Of a stretch of 64,000 nt of DNA, positions 13,301-22,503 are shown piece after piece. The stretch comes from Syngnathus acus (Eukaryota > Chordata > Actinopteri > Syngnathiformes > Syngnathidae), in assembly GCF_901709675.1 (NCBI RefSeq), contig NC_051095.1, positions 1,795,001 to 1,859,000 on the forward strand, in the 5' to 3' direction. Positions within the stretch are counted from its first letter, which is position 1. Every line of letters begins with the position of its first letter. The notes under the pieces are model-generated. The model ran no database searches. It was not told where the DNA came from and was given only the letters and a program-made list of their open reading frames with translations. The translations under genes and the position numbers were made by a program.

Positions 13301-15985
13301 ACGCAAGCCCACCAAGACTTGGGAGGAGGCGCGAGACGACTGCCTTCGCCGCGGAGGAGACCTTCTCAGCATCGCCGACTCAATAGAACAGACCTTCATA
13401 CAGAGTAGGCTGTCTGTCCGGTCGCAATCAGAGCTGTTGAATTCCCCCAACGTGGACTGTTTCAAACTCTTGCTACACATTTGACCATTTACCTCCAAAG
13501 GTCTGCACACTTTTCTGCCGAGCGCTCCCTCTCTGTGGTTGGGCGTCGACAACAACGTCACCAAAGACGGCAGCAAGTGGATTGACGGATCTCCGTTCGT
13601 TTACATCGTCATGGACAGAGGTGGCTTCAAAAACCCAATCGATGTTTGTCTGCGAGAAATGGAGCTGAGCATCTGTCGTCTCCTTCCAGATGACCCCGGT
13701 GACCTCACTGGTGCGTCCTGTCTTTCCTTGCTCACGAGCAACGGCCGCTGGAAGTTTGACGATTGCCGGAAGAAGGGAGGCTACATCTGCAAGAAACGAG
13801 GTAAGACGCGGCGACGCTTGGCTGATTCTCACAACGTGCTGACTCGCTACTTTGGCTTTTGTCTTGCAGGAAACATTCCAAAACCGCCGCAGCAGCCTCA
13901 TGACGGTACGTCTCCTTGAACAGTGACTTCCAACGACGGGAGACAAAAATGGCATGACGATGCTTGTCTTCTTTTGTTATTTTCCTAGCGTAAAGAATTG
14001 AGGCTGTAAGCTATTGAGGGTTATGCAATGGTGACTATACCATGGGTGACTCGTCCATTCGCGAATTGATCACGTTGGCAAAAGCTGAATTCGGCCGACT
14101 GCATTCTTGTCTGTTTGCTGAATTTGTGTTTTTCACAAAAAGCTGAAAATTGACCAAGACAATTTTGCTGTTTCATCAGTATTAGCCGATCGTCAGTCAC
14201 CATGTGACACAGTCAACGGATGGAGTTCTCACCGCTCCAAGTGCTACAAGAAGATGGAGAAAACCAACGGGTGGCTGGGGGCCCGTTACGACTGCCTCTG
14301 GGAGGGCGGCGACCTTGTTTCCATCACCTCCAAGGACCAGGAAGACTTCGTGAAGAGGCAAATGGGCGACAAGCCCTTCTGGATCGGACTCTCCAATCTG
14401 GTAAGACCAAAGTGCTAGCGGCCGTTGGCTGGCTATTGCTACGCCATTGACAGCGGCTTTGGACTCTGCAGAACTGCGACGAGGCCTGGTGTCAGTTTTC
14501 CGAAGCAGGAGAAAAACTGCTGACTTGGTCCGACACCGGTGTGACGCCGACCTACACCAACAGGGACTCGCGTCAAGACGGAAGGTAAGAAGGTCACCTC
14601 TTTGCGTCCTTTCATTGTCCGTCAGGGCACATGGCGAGATTTGCGAAATTTGGGTGAGCACGTGTATTGACGTAAAATTCTCTTTTGCCGAGAAAGATGG
14701 GAAAAGCCTCCGATTTGGACCGTTTGTCAGATGTGTGTCTCATTTCCTCCCACTTCTCCCGACAGTGCCAGCGTTGGTTCCTGCGCCTACGTCAACCAAG
14801 GTGTGCACGACAGCAGTCAGCCTGGCAAGTGGAGACATGGATCGTGCGGATCCTCCTTGCCGTACATGTGCGAGAGGTCGCCCGACGGTAAGTGTGCACG
14901 ACCGTTGTATTGTTGGCGGTGATAGGAGGAAAAAATGCAATCACGTCGTCCTCTTGCAGACTGCCCGGTGGGTCGGCTGTGTTCATACAAAGACTACGGA
15001 TTGGGCTACCATCGAGTGGAGAGTGAGTAGCAGCGACGCTTCTTTCTTTTCACACCTGCAGGGTCCCCTTCTGGTTTTGTAATCCATGTTTCTTGCCGGC
15101 TTCAGCTTCCTATTGCGACACTGGCGACTTCCTGTACAAGGGCTCCTGCTATCACTTTGAGGGGGTGATGCGAACTTGGGAGGGGGCCGAGACATTCTGC
15201 GGAATATGGAAAGGTCACCTGGCCAGTGTCCTCTCATGGGACGAGGGCAAATTCTTGGCTGGTGAGCGCCAGGGTCAAACTGCCGATGCCAGCTCTCACC
15301 CCCCCCCCAACGTTTCCCAACGTCTGACACGTTTGAATGCTCTTCTCGCTTTTTGTGATTTCCTCCAGCTCACGCGCCATATGTAGGAGGATTCCAATCT
15401 TGGGTGGGACTCAAGAAGAACAAGGGCAACTTTGAGTGGAGCGACGCAACACCCACAGTAAGCCAAACGTTTAGAGCAGTCTGCAAAAGTTGTCACTGGC
15501 CCAGAAGGAAGGTGTCATATCAGAGGGCAAAAAGTCCAAGTGAGTTCAAAAGCCAAGTCGCTCATTTCTTAGAATATAAAATTGAGTCTGAAACTCAAGT
15601 TATGATTTAAGTGGATGGAAATTGTCCAATGAATTTAAGTCATACTGTGGGAAAGTGTTGATTAGTGGAAGGAAAAAAGGACTCATCATTTTGGAGCAAA
15701 TGCGGTGGTGGCGAGCGAGACCAAACGCGCCAAAGTCACGTCTGGCGTGTCGTCCGCAGGGCAACATCACGTGGGTCCCAAACAGGCCGGCCGGACGTGG
15801 AGACTGCGCTGCCTTGTCGCAGACTGGACAACTTGAGGACCGGCCCTGCACCAATGCTCGGCCATTCATCTGTAAAAAAGGTCAGCAAATGACGGCCACT
15901 TACTTTGCACCTCTCAATAATAATGATAATAATAATAAATATAATAACGACAATAATAAATAAATTAATCATGAAAATAAAAAAA

Positions 15986-16048
<63 letters not shown>

Positions 16049-19000
16049 ATTTCATTTGAAAAGCATTTTACATTTTAAGGCAAAGCTAAGAGTGCTAATG
16101 TGTCCTCTCTTTTCCTTGCAGCCAAGGTCCGAGACTTTCTTCTTCCTCCGCCGCCAGGTGGGCGTCCCACCCGCCAGTCCACGTGTGTTCTCTCGTCGCC
16201 CGTTTGCCCTCAAGTGACTCGACTCTCGCTTGCAGGCTGGAGTGCAAAGTGCGGCTGGTGGCTGGAGCGACCCTCCTCCGACTTCTGCTACCTGATTCAA
16301 CGCAAGCCCACCAAGACTTGGGAGGAGGCGCGAGACGACTGCCTTCGCCGCGGAGGAGACCTTCTCAGCATCGCCGACTCAATAGAACAGACCTTCATAC
16401 AGAGTAGGCTGTCTGTCCGGTCGCAATCAGAGCTGTTGAATTCCCCCAACGTGGACTGTTTCAAACTCTTGCTACACATTTGACCATTTACCTCCAAAGG
16501 TCTGCACACTTTTCTGCCGAGCGCTCCCTCTCTGTGGTTGGGCGTCGACAACAACGTCACCAAAGACGGCAGCAAGTGGATTGACGGATCTCCGTTCGTT
16601 TACATCGTCATGGACAGAGGTGGCTTCAAAAACCCAATCGATGTTTGTCTGCGAGAAATGGAGCTGAGCATCTGTCGTCTCCTTCCAGATGACCCCGGTG
16701 ACCTCTCTGGTGCGTCCTGTCTTTCCTTGCTCACGAGCAACGGCCGCTGGAAGTTTGACGATTGCCGGAAGAAGGGAGGCTACATCTGCAAGAAACGAGG
16801 TAAGACGCGGCGACGCTTGGCTGATTCTCACAACGTGCTGACTCGCTACTTTGGCTTTTGTCTTGCAGGAAACATTCCAAAACCGCCGCAGCAGCCTCAT
16901 GACGGTACGTCTCCTTGAACAGTGACTTCCAACGACGGGAGACAAAAATGGCATGACGATGCTTGTCTTCTTTTGTTATTTTCCTAGCGTAAAGAATTGA
17001 GGCTGTAAGCTATTGAGGGTTATGCAATGGTGACTATACCATGGGTGACTCGTCCATTCGCGAATTGATCACGTTGGCAAAAGCTGAATTCGGCCGACTG
17101 CATTCTTGTCTGTTTGCTGAATTTGTGTTTTTCACAAAAAGCTGAAAAGTGACCAAGACAATTTTGCTGTTTCATCAGTATTAGCCGATCGTCAGTCACC
17201 ATGTGACACAGTCAACGGATGGAGTTCTCACCGCTCCAAGTGCTACAAGAAGATGGAGAAAACCAACGGGTGGCTGGGGGCCCGTTACGACTGCATCTGG
17301 GAGGGCGGCAACCTTGTCTCCATCACCTCGTCTTACGAGGAAAGCTTTGTGAAGAAGCAAATGGGCGACAAGCCCTTCTGGATCGGACTCTCCAATCTGG
17401 TGAGACCAAAGTGCTAACGGCCGTTGGCTGGCTATTGCTACGCCATTGACAGCGGCTTTGGACTCTGCAGAACTGCGACGAGGCCTGGTGTCAGTTTTCC
17501 GAAGCAGGAGAAAAACTGCTGACTTGGTCCGACACCGGTGTGACGCCGACCTACACCAACAGGGACTCGCGTCAAGACGGGAGGTAAGAAGGTCACCTCT
17601 TTGCGTCCTTTCATTGTCCGTCAGGGCACATGGCGAGATTTGCGAAATTTGGGTGAGCACGTGTATTGACGTAAAATTCTCTTTTGCCGAGAAAGATGGG
17701 AAAAGCCTCCGATTTGGACCGTTTGTCAGATGTGTGTCTCATTTCCTCCCACTTCTCCCGACAGTGCCAGCGTTGGTTCCTGCGCCTACGTCAACCAAGG
17801 TGTGCACGACAGCAGTCAGCCTGGCAAGTGGAGACATGGATCGTGCGGATCCTCCTTACCGTACATGTGCGAGAGGTCGCCCGATGGTAAGTGTGCACGA
17901 CCGTTGTATTGTTGGCGGTGATAGGAGGAAAAAATGCAATCACGTCGTCCTCTTGCAGACTGCCCGGTGGGTCGGCTGTGTTCATACAAAGACTACGGAT
18001 TGGGCTACCATCGAGTGGAGAGTGAGTAGCAGCGACGCTTCTTTCTTTTCACACCTGCAGGGTCCCCTTCTGGTTTTGTAATCCATGTTTCTTGCCGGCT
18101 TCAGCTTCCTATTGCGACACTGGCGACTTCCTGTACAAGGGCTCCTGCTATCACTTTGAGGGGGTGATGCGAACTTGGGAGGGGGCCGAGACATTCTGCG
18201 GAATATGGAAAGGTCACCTGGCCAGTGTCCTCTCATGGGACGAGGGCAAATTCTTGGCTGGTGAGCGCCCGGGTCAAACTACCGATGCCAGCTATCGCCC
18301 CAGCGTTTCCCAACGTCTGACACGTTTGAATGCTCTTCTCGCTTTTTGTGATTTCCTCAAGCTCACGCGCCATATGTAGGAGGATTCCAATCTTGGGTGG
18401 GACTCAAGAAGAACAAGGGCAACTTTGAGTGGAGCGACGCAACACCTACAGTAAGCCAAACGTTTAGAGCAGTCTGCAAAAGTTGTCACTGGCCCAGAAG
18501 GAAGGTGTCATATCAGAGGGCAAAAAGTCCAAGTGAGGACAAAAGCCAAGTCGCTCATTTCTGAGAATATAAAATTGAGTCTGAAACTCAAGTTATGATT
18601 TAAGTGGATGGAAATTGTCCAATGAATTTAAGTCATACTGTGGGAAAGTGTTGATTAGTGGAAGGAAAAAAGGACTCATCATTTTGGAGCAAATGCGGTG
18701 GTGGCGAGCGAGACCAAACGCGCCAAAGTCACGTCTGGCGTGTCGTCCGCAGGGCAACATCACGTGGGTCCCAAACAGGCCGGCCGGACGGGGAGACTGC
18801 GCTGCCTTGTCGCAGACTGGACAACTTGAGGACCGGCCCTGCACCAATGCTCGGCCATTCATCTGTAAAAAAGGTCAGCAAATGACGGCCACTTACTTTG
18901 CACCTCTCAATAATAATGATAATAATAATAAATATAATAACGACAATAATAAATAAATTAATCATGAAAATTAATAAATAAATAAATAAATAAATAAAAA

Positions 19001-22000
19001 TAGATAAATAAATAAATAAATAAATTTCATTTGGAAAGCACTTTACATTTTAAGGCAAAGCTAAGAGTGCTAATGTGTCCTCTCTTTTCCTTGCAGCCAA
19101 GGTCCAAGACTTTCTTCTTCCTCCGCCGCCAGGTGGGCGTCCCACCCGCCAGTCCACGTGTGTTCTCTCGTCGCCCGTTTGCCCTCAAGTGACTCCACTC
19201 TCGCTTGCAGGCCGGAGTGCAAAGTGCGGCTGGTGGCAGGACCGACCCTCCTCCGACTTCTGCTACCTGATCCAACGCTGGCACGCCAAGGCCTGGACGG
19301 AGGCGCGAGACGACTGCCTCCGCCGCGGAGGAGACCTGCTCAGCATCACCGACTCACAAGAACAGGCATTTATACAAAGTAGGCTGTCCGTCTGTCTGGT
19401 CACGATCAGGGCTGTTGAATTCCCCCAACGTGCACTGTTTCAATCTCTTGTTCCACATTTGACCATTTACCTCCAAAGGTCTGTACACTTTACTGCCGAG
19501 CGCTCCCTCTCTGTGGTTGGGCGTCAGCAACAACATCACGAAAGACGGCAGCGGGTGGACTGACGGATCCCCGTTGGGTTACGTCGTCATGGACGGAGGT
19601 GGCTCAAAAACCCAATCGATGTTTGTCTGCGATGTTGCGGAGGAATGGAGCTGAGTATCTGTCGTCTCCTTCCAGGTGATCCCGGTGACCTCTCTAGTGC
19701 GTCTTGTCTTTCCTTACTCACAAGCAACGGGCGCTGGAAGTTTGACAATTGCCGGAAGAAGAGAGGCTACGTGTGCAAGAAACGAGGTAAGACGCGGGAA
19801 CGCTCAGCCGATCCTCACAACGTGCCGACTCGCTCCTATGGCTTTTGTCTTGCAGGAAACACGGCAAAAGCGCCACGGCCTCATGACGGTAAGTCTCCTT
19901 GAACGTTGGCTTCAAGGGACGCGAGACATAAAATGACACGACGATGCTTTGGCAGGCTTTAAGGAGATCCTTGTCTGCAACAAGCATTCTGCTGACCTCG
20001 TGTGTGAGGCTGAGGGTCAGAAGCAAAGCCGCATCAGCATCCAGTCCGCCTTTTACGGTCGGCGGAGTGACGACGTTTGCCAGGAGGACGGCGACTCATT
20101 CAACGACTACTCATTCGACGACGACGACTCATTGGAAAACGGTAAGAGCTGAGAATCCACCATTTGCCAATGAAGGCATTTGTCCGCCTACCTCTGAAGA
20201 CTCATTGGACGCTTTTCGCTTGGTTTTCTCCTGAAAGTCTCCAAACAACTTTGACCTGCTACGAAACTTCATGAAAATGAAGCAATGCTTACAAACCGTT
20301 CAGATGCTCGTTTGGTTCCTCATTCCAGTGCATCAATGCTCATACTCACCAATGTGTTGTAACTTGCAGAGACCACCTGCTCAGTGGAAGGCATCGTCCC
20401 TCGCTACAGGAAAATGTGCAACAGCCAGCAAAAATGCCACATTGAGGTTTTGGAGGACAAGTCCTGCCCTGCCCCCTCCAAATATCTGCAGATGGTCTAT
20501 AGCTGTGAACAGAAAGGTGGGATTCCCGTCTCGCGATCTTCCGCTCTGCGCTGAATCTAGGACTCCTCAAATTCCCAGAAAAACAATGCAAGGGTTAGGG
20601 TTAGGGTTAGGGTTCCATGCCAAGGGGCTCCATGGCCAGATTTTTATTTGACGCATCCGTTCCGAATTCAAATGACTTTTGGCTGTCCTCAGTGTGTCTC
20701 GACAGTCTGGGCATCTCCGACGGCAGCGTCGCAGACTCTTCCTTCAAAGCCTCCTCCTCAATGGAAGACGCCACCCCAGATAAAGCCCGCCTCACCGGGG
20801 AGTCCTGCTGGAAGCCGTCAAAAAATGGTGCGTAGAAAATTGACCGCTTGGCACTTTGGTCTCCTCCTGAGCGTTCTTTTGTCCGCCCCCCTCCAGTCCT
20901 CGGCAGCTGGATCCTGGTGAACCTCAGCTACACGAGAAAGGTGACTGCGATCGTGACCCAGGGCTGCAATAGCACCGATATTCGCTCCTGGAACATCCCA
21001 CTTGAGATGAGACTGAGCGTTGATAGGAAGAAGTGGACCAAACACCCGGACGGGAAGGTGAGCCAATGGAGTCGACCGCGACCTCATCCTCCCATCTTGT
21101 CACAACAAACAAGGAAACATTCGATTTCTAGTTCATCGGCGGTGGGACTCATTTGCTTGAGACGCCCGCGTTCGCTCAGTACGTCCGCATCCTGCCGCTG
21201 GAGAATCGTCCAGAATTTGGCCTCCGCTTTGACATCTTGGGATGCGCACATGAAGGTGAAATCCGCGGCCGCTTTGGTTGCCCAAAACAACAACCGCAAA
21301 ATATGCCACGAACTCTCGCCTTTTGTCCGACAGATGAGACGACCTGCGCCAGAAAGTTCAACAGCGTCCGCTTCACCGATTCGATGACGTGAGTCACGCC
21401 TGACAGAATGTTTCATGACCGCCTGTTGTCAATTTCACAACATGTGTGTCTTCTGCAGGTTCTACTGTCCGCCCAGGTGTGGCAAAGAGGAACACTTTGC
21501 CGCTGGAACATTGGTCTACTCGGAGGTAGGGGATTGCCTGAGCCCACCCACCGGTCGACGTCTCGTCTGTGACTGCAACTTTGTGTAAATGCAGGACTCG
21601 CACATCTGCGCGGCCGCCATTCACGCCGGCGTCATCCGGAACGACATCGGAGGAGATTGTATTGTGATGAGAGCTCCCAAACAGCAAGTCTACACGGGCT
21701 CCACCGGGAACGGGATCACCTCCAGACAGTGAGTGGCCGACCTTCACGGAAAAGTCCCATGAAGAGCCACCGGCTAATTATCGCTTTACTATTTGCAGTT
21801 TGAACGACCCGCTGGGTGTGTCTCACACGTTTGCGGACGGGGGTGAGTTCAAAAACCATTTGTTTATCTCACGCTAACTGTCATGACGACTACAACTCAC
21901 ACGGGGTCTCGCCTGCAGAGCCCAGATGCGCGGCGCCTGACTGGGAGGAGTTTGCCGGGTTCTGCTACAAAACGTTTGACGAGGAAAAGAACTGGGCTGA

Positions 22001-22503
22001 TGCGCAACAGGTGTGTCGTGGTTTCGGTGCCGAACTGGTGTCCATCCGCAGCGAGATGGAGCAGGCGTCAGTGAAAAATGTCTCCCACCTTGGTGCGCAT
22101 CCCGACCGTTAATTAACAGTCCCCGTCAACATCTGAGAACCGGATGAGAGCTCTGTTCCCTCCCATCAGAAACCAGCGACATGTGGACCGGACTGAACGA
22201 CCTGGCGCTTCCCGGCACGTTGGTGTGGTCGGACCGCCACGAGGTGACCTTCACCCACTGGGCCGCGGGAGAACCCGTCCAGCGCGTCGGCCTTGACCAA
22301 CACTGCGTGGCTGTGTTACGGCAGGTGCGTCCTGAAATGAGCATTAGGAAGAAGAAGAGCTTTGCGCTCCACTGAAATGGATTGTTTTCTTTCAGACTGG
22401 AAGATGGAAGCCAATGTCCTGCTCCCAAGTCAACAGCTTCATGTGCAAAATGCCCACAGCGCATTTTCCAATTGCCTCACCGGAGCCACAGGTGGCGCCG
22501 TAG
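3858..22503 (+). CDS. giant secreted multi-lectin protein (16 CTLD, SUEL, F5/8C, LCCL)
   Basis: A gene of about 72 coding exons summing to 8,295 nt, or 2,764 residues. Exon 1 (3,858-3,936) encodes a signal peptide: basic, then a leucine/valine core, then a small-residue cleavage region; its ATG sits in GAGGCCATGA. The mature protein holds five units (A-E) of three C-type lectin domains each, then a SUEL-type lectin domain, an F5/8C domain, an LCCL domain and a 16th CTLD, ending at TAG 22,501-22,503. Exon sizes recur in every unit (about 221, 113, 122, 63, 156, 89, 121, 36, 168, 120, 111, 36 nt), nearly all with phase-1 borders. The CTLDs keep their cysteines and WIGL-like cores but lack the paired EPN/QPD and WND motifs of Ca2+-dependent sugar binding. 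No transmembrane segment is seen, so it is probably secreted. It resembles mannose-receptor-type proteins only in being a CTLD tandem. Ligand and role are unknown. Confidence 0.75.
3937..5336 (+). other. intron 1 of the lectin gene with duplicated unit leader
   Basis: The intron holds two diverged copies of the sequence that precedes the first exon of every lectin unit: about 4,657-4,803 and 5,092-5,315. Both contain AACAGTCC, ATTCAGC and GTGACGCAATTTG. The first copy has no exon behind it, so it looks like the relic of a lost or incomplete unit. Confidence 0.55.
5337..8036 (+). repeat. lectin unit A (CTLD 1-3), the most divergent unit
   Basis: Exons: 5337-5548, 5625-5737, 5921-6042 (CTLD 1); 6113-6175 (cysteine-bearing linker); 6256-6411, 6496-6587, 7054-7168 (CTLD 2); 7248-7298 (linker); 7374-7541, 7736-7849, 7926-8036 (CTLD 3). 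CTLD 1 has GWLGAR and PFWIGLSNL. This unit departs from B-E: CTLD 2 has a changed C-terminal third, the second linker is 51 instead of 36 nt, and no 36-nt closing linker exon is visible. The middle exon of CTLD 3 has lost the WIDGSP-type core and become rich in Ser, Gln and Ala. It looks like the oldest unit or one evolving under different constraint. Confidence 0.7.
8208..10826 (+). repeat. lectin unit B (CTLD 4-6)
   Basis: Exons: 8208-8416, 8496-8608, 8757-8878 (CTLD 4); 8951-9013 (linker); 9100-9255, 9368-9456, 9721-9841 (CTLD 5); 9967-10002 (proline linker); 10081-10248, 10423-10542, 10611-10721 (CTLD 6); 10791-10826 (linker ending PQQPHD). All splice sites are GT-AG and phases chain without a stop. 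A long TCTG microsatellite sits in the intron just after the 10,248 donor. The first exon is 12 nt shorter than in C-E. Confidence 0.75.
10255..10370 (+). repeat. (TCTG)n microsatellite in a lectin-gene intron
   Basis: About 28 TCTG units with a few interruptions, beginning only 6 bases after the donor of exon 10,081-10,248. Units C-E have the same intron without the expansion, so it arose in unit B alone. The Ser-Val-Cys-Leu translation across it is intronic. Confidence 0.95.
11288..13905 (+). repeat. lectin unit C (CTLD 7-9)
   Basis: Exons: 11288-11508, 11581-11693, 11796-11917 (CTLD 7); 11984-12046 (linker); 12133-12288, 12390-12478, 12871-12991 (CTLD 8); 13131-13166 (linker); 13237-13404, 13501-13620, 13690-13800 (CTLD 9); 13870-13905 (linker). 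From about 13,237 onward the sequence is nearly base-for-base the same as the matching part of unit D about 2,999 bases downstream, while the 5' half is clearly diverged. A recent duplication boundary therefore lies inside this unit. Confidence 0.78.
14180..16904 (+). repeat. lectin unit D (CTLD 10-12)
   Basis: Exons: 14180-14400, 14472-14584, 14766-14887 (CTLD 10); 14960-15022 (linker); 15106-15261, 15369-15457, 15760-15880 (CTLD 11); 16122-16157 (linker); 16236-16403, 16500-16619, 16689-16799 (CTLD 12); 16869-16904 (linker). Near-identical to unit E, introns included. The main coding difference is in the first exon, where D reads SKDQEDFVKRQMG (like unit A) and E reads SSYEESFVKKQMG (like B/C). 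An AAAT microsatellite lies in the intron near 15,986-16,048. Confidence 0.78.
15960..16048 (+). repeat. (AAAT)n microsatellite, lectin intron, unit D
   Basis: AT-rich tract with an uninterrupted run of AAAT units preceded by AATAATAAT sequence. The corresponding intron of unit E (about 18,960-19,024) has a shorter, interrupted version, one of the few length differences between the two units. Confidence 0.95.
17179..19888 (+). repeat. lectin unit E (CTLD 13-15)
   Basis: Exons: 17179-17399, 17471-17583, 17765-17886 (CTLD 13); 17959-18021 (linker); 18105-18260, 18362-18450, 18753-18873 (CTLD 14); 19097-19132 (linker); 19211-19378, 19479-19598, 19676-19786 (CTLD 15); 19856-19888 (33-nt linker, one codon shorter). 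The 5' two thirds match unit D almost exactly; the CTLD 15 exons instead resemble unit B (SGWTDGSP-type core). It appears to be the original last unit carrying a recently copied front part. Confidence 0.78.
19956..20516 (+). other. SUEL / rhamnose-binding-type lectin domain, two exons
   Basis: Exons 19,956-20,141 and 20,370-20,516. The order of features fits the SUEL (galactose/rhamnose-binding) fold: a first LVCEAEG-type strand, the AFYGRRSDDVC motif, a variable loop, a CHIEV-type strand with paired cysteines, and a final MVYSCEQK strand. The loop after the YGR motif carries an unusual acidic insertion with DDDD (about 20,085-20,140). The fold assignment is from motif recognition; sugar specificity is not predictable. 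Confidence 0.75.
20597..20614 (+). repeat. short intronic telomere-motif run
   Basis: Three tandem perfect GGGTTA hexamers in the intron between the SUEL and F5/8C exons. Too short to be more than a curiosity by itself, but it is the third telomere-like tract in the window. Confidence 0.8.
20693..21255 (+). other. F5/8C (discoidin) domain, three exons
   Basis: Exons 20,693-20,827, 20,897-21,057 and 21,132-21,255. Discoidin landmarks appear in order: ESCWKPSKN lead-in, WILVNLSYTRKVTAIVTQGC (the W..V.L and V..I..QG strands), a VDRKKW strand, AQYVRILPLE, and a closing GLRFDILGC. Such domains bind phospholipid, collagen or glycans; which applies here is unknown. Confidence 0.8.
21334..21842 (+). 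other. LCCL domain, four exons
   Basis: Exons 21,334-21,388, 21,459-21,525, 21,595-21,728 and 21,799-21,842. Diagnostic LCCL residues are present: FYCPPRCG, GTLVYSEDSHICAAAIHAGV with the central IHAG, and YTGSTGNGITSR near the end. LCCL domains occur in Limulus factor C, cochlin and the DCBLD proteins, where F5/8C is also a neighbour. It is followed by a short tail (DPLGVSHTFADG) into the last CTLD. Confidence 0.85.
21919..22503 (+). other. C-terminal CTLD 16 and stop codon
   Basis: Exons 21,919-22,092, 22,170-22,324 and 22,396-22,503. A compact CTLD with MWTGLNDLALPG and a GEPVQ loop where Ca2+-binding CTLDs have EPN, and GRWKPMSC where they have WND. This is the domain closest to the canonical sugar-binding form. 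The reading ends in PEPQVAP and TAG. A possible splice donor (CAG|GTGGCG, 22,490) just before the stop leaves open an alternative downstream exon, which I could not find. Confidence 0.7.

Noticed and set aside
13473-13955. 160-residue minus-strand open frame, repeated at 16,472-16,954
   Set aside because: Mirror of conserved lectin exons on the other strand; it repeats because the lectin units repeat.
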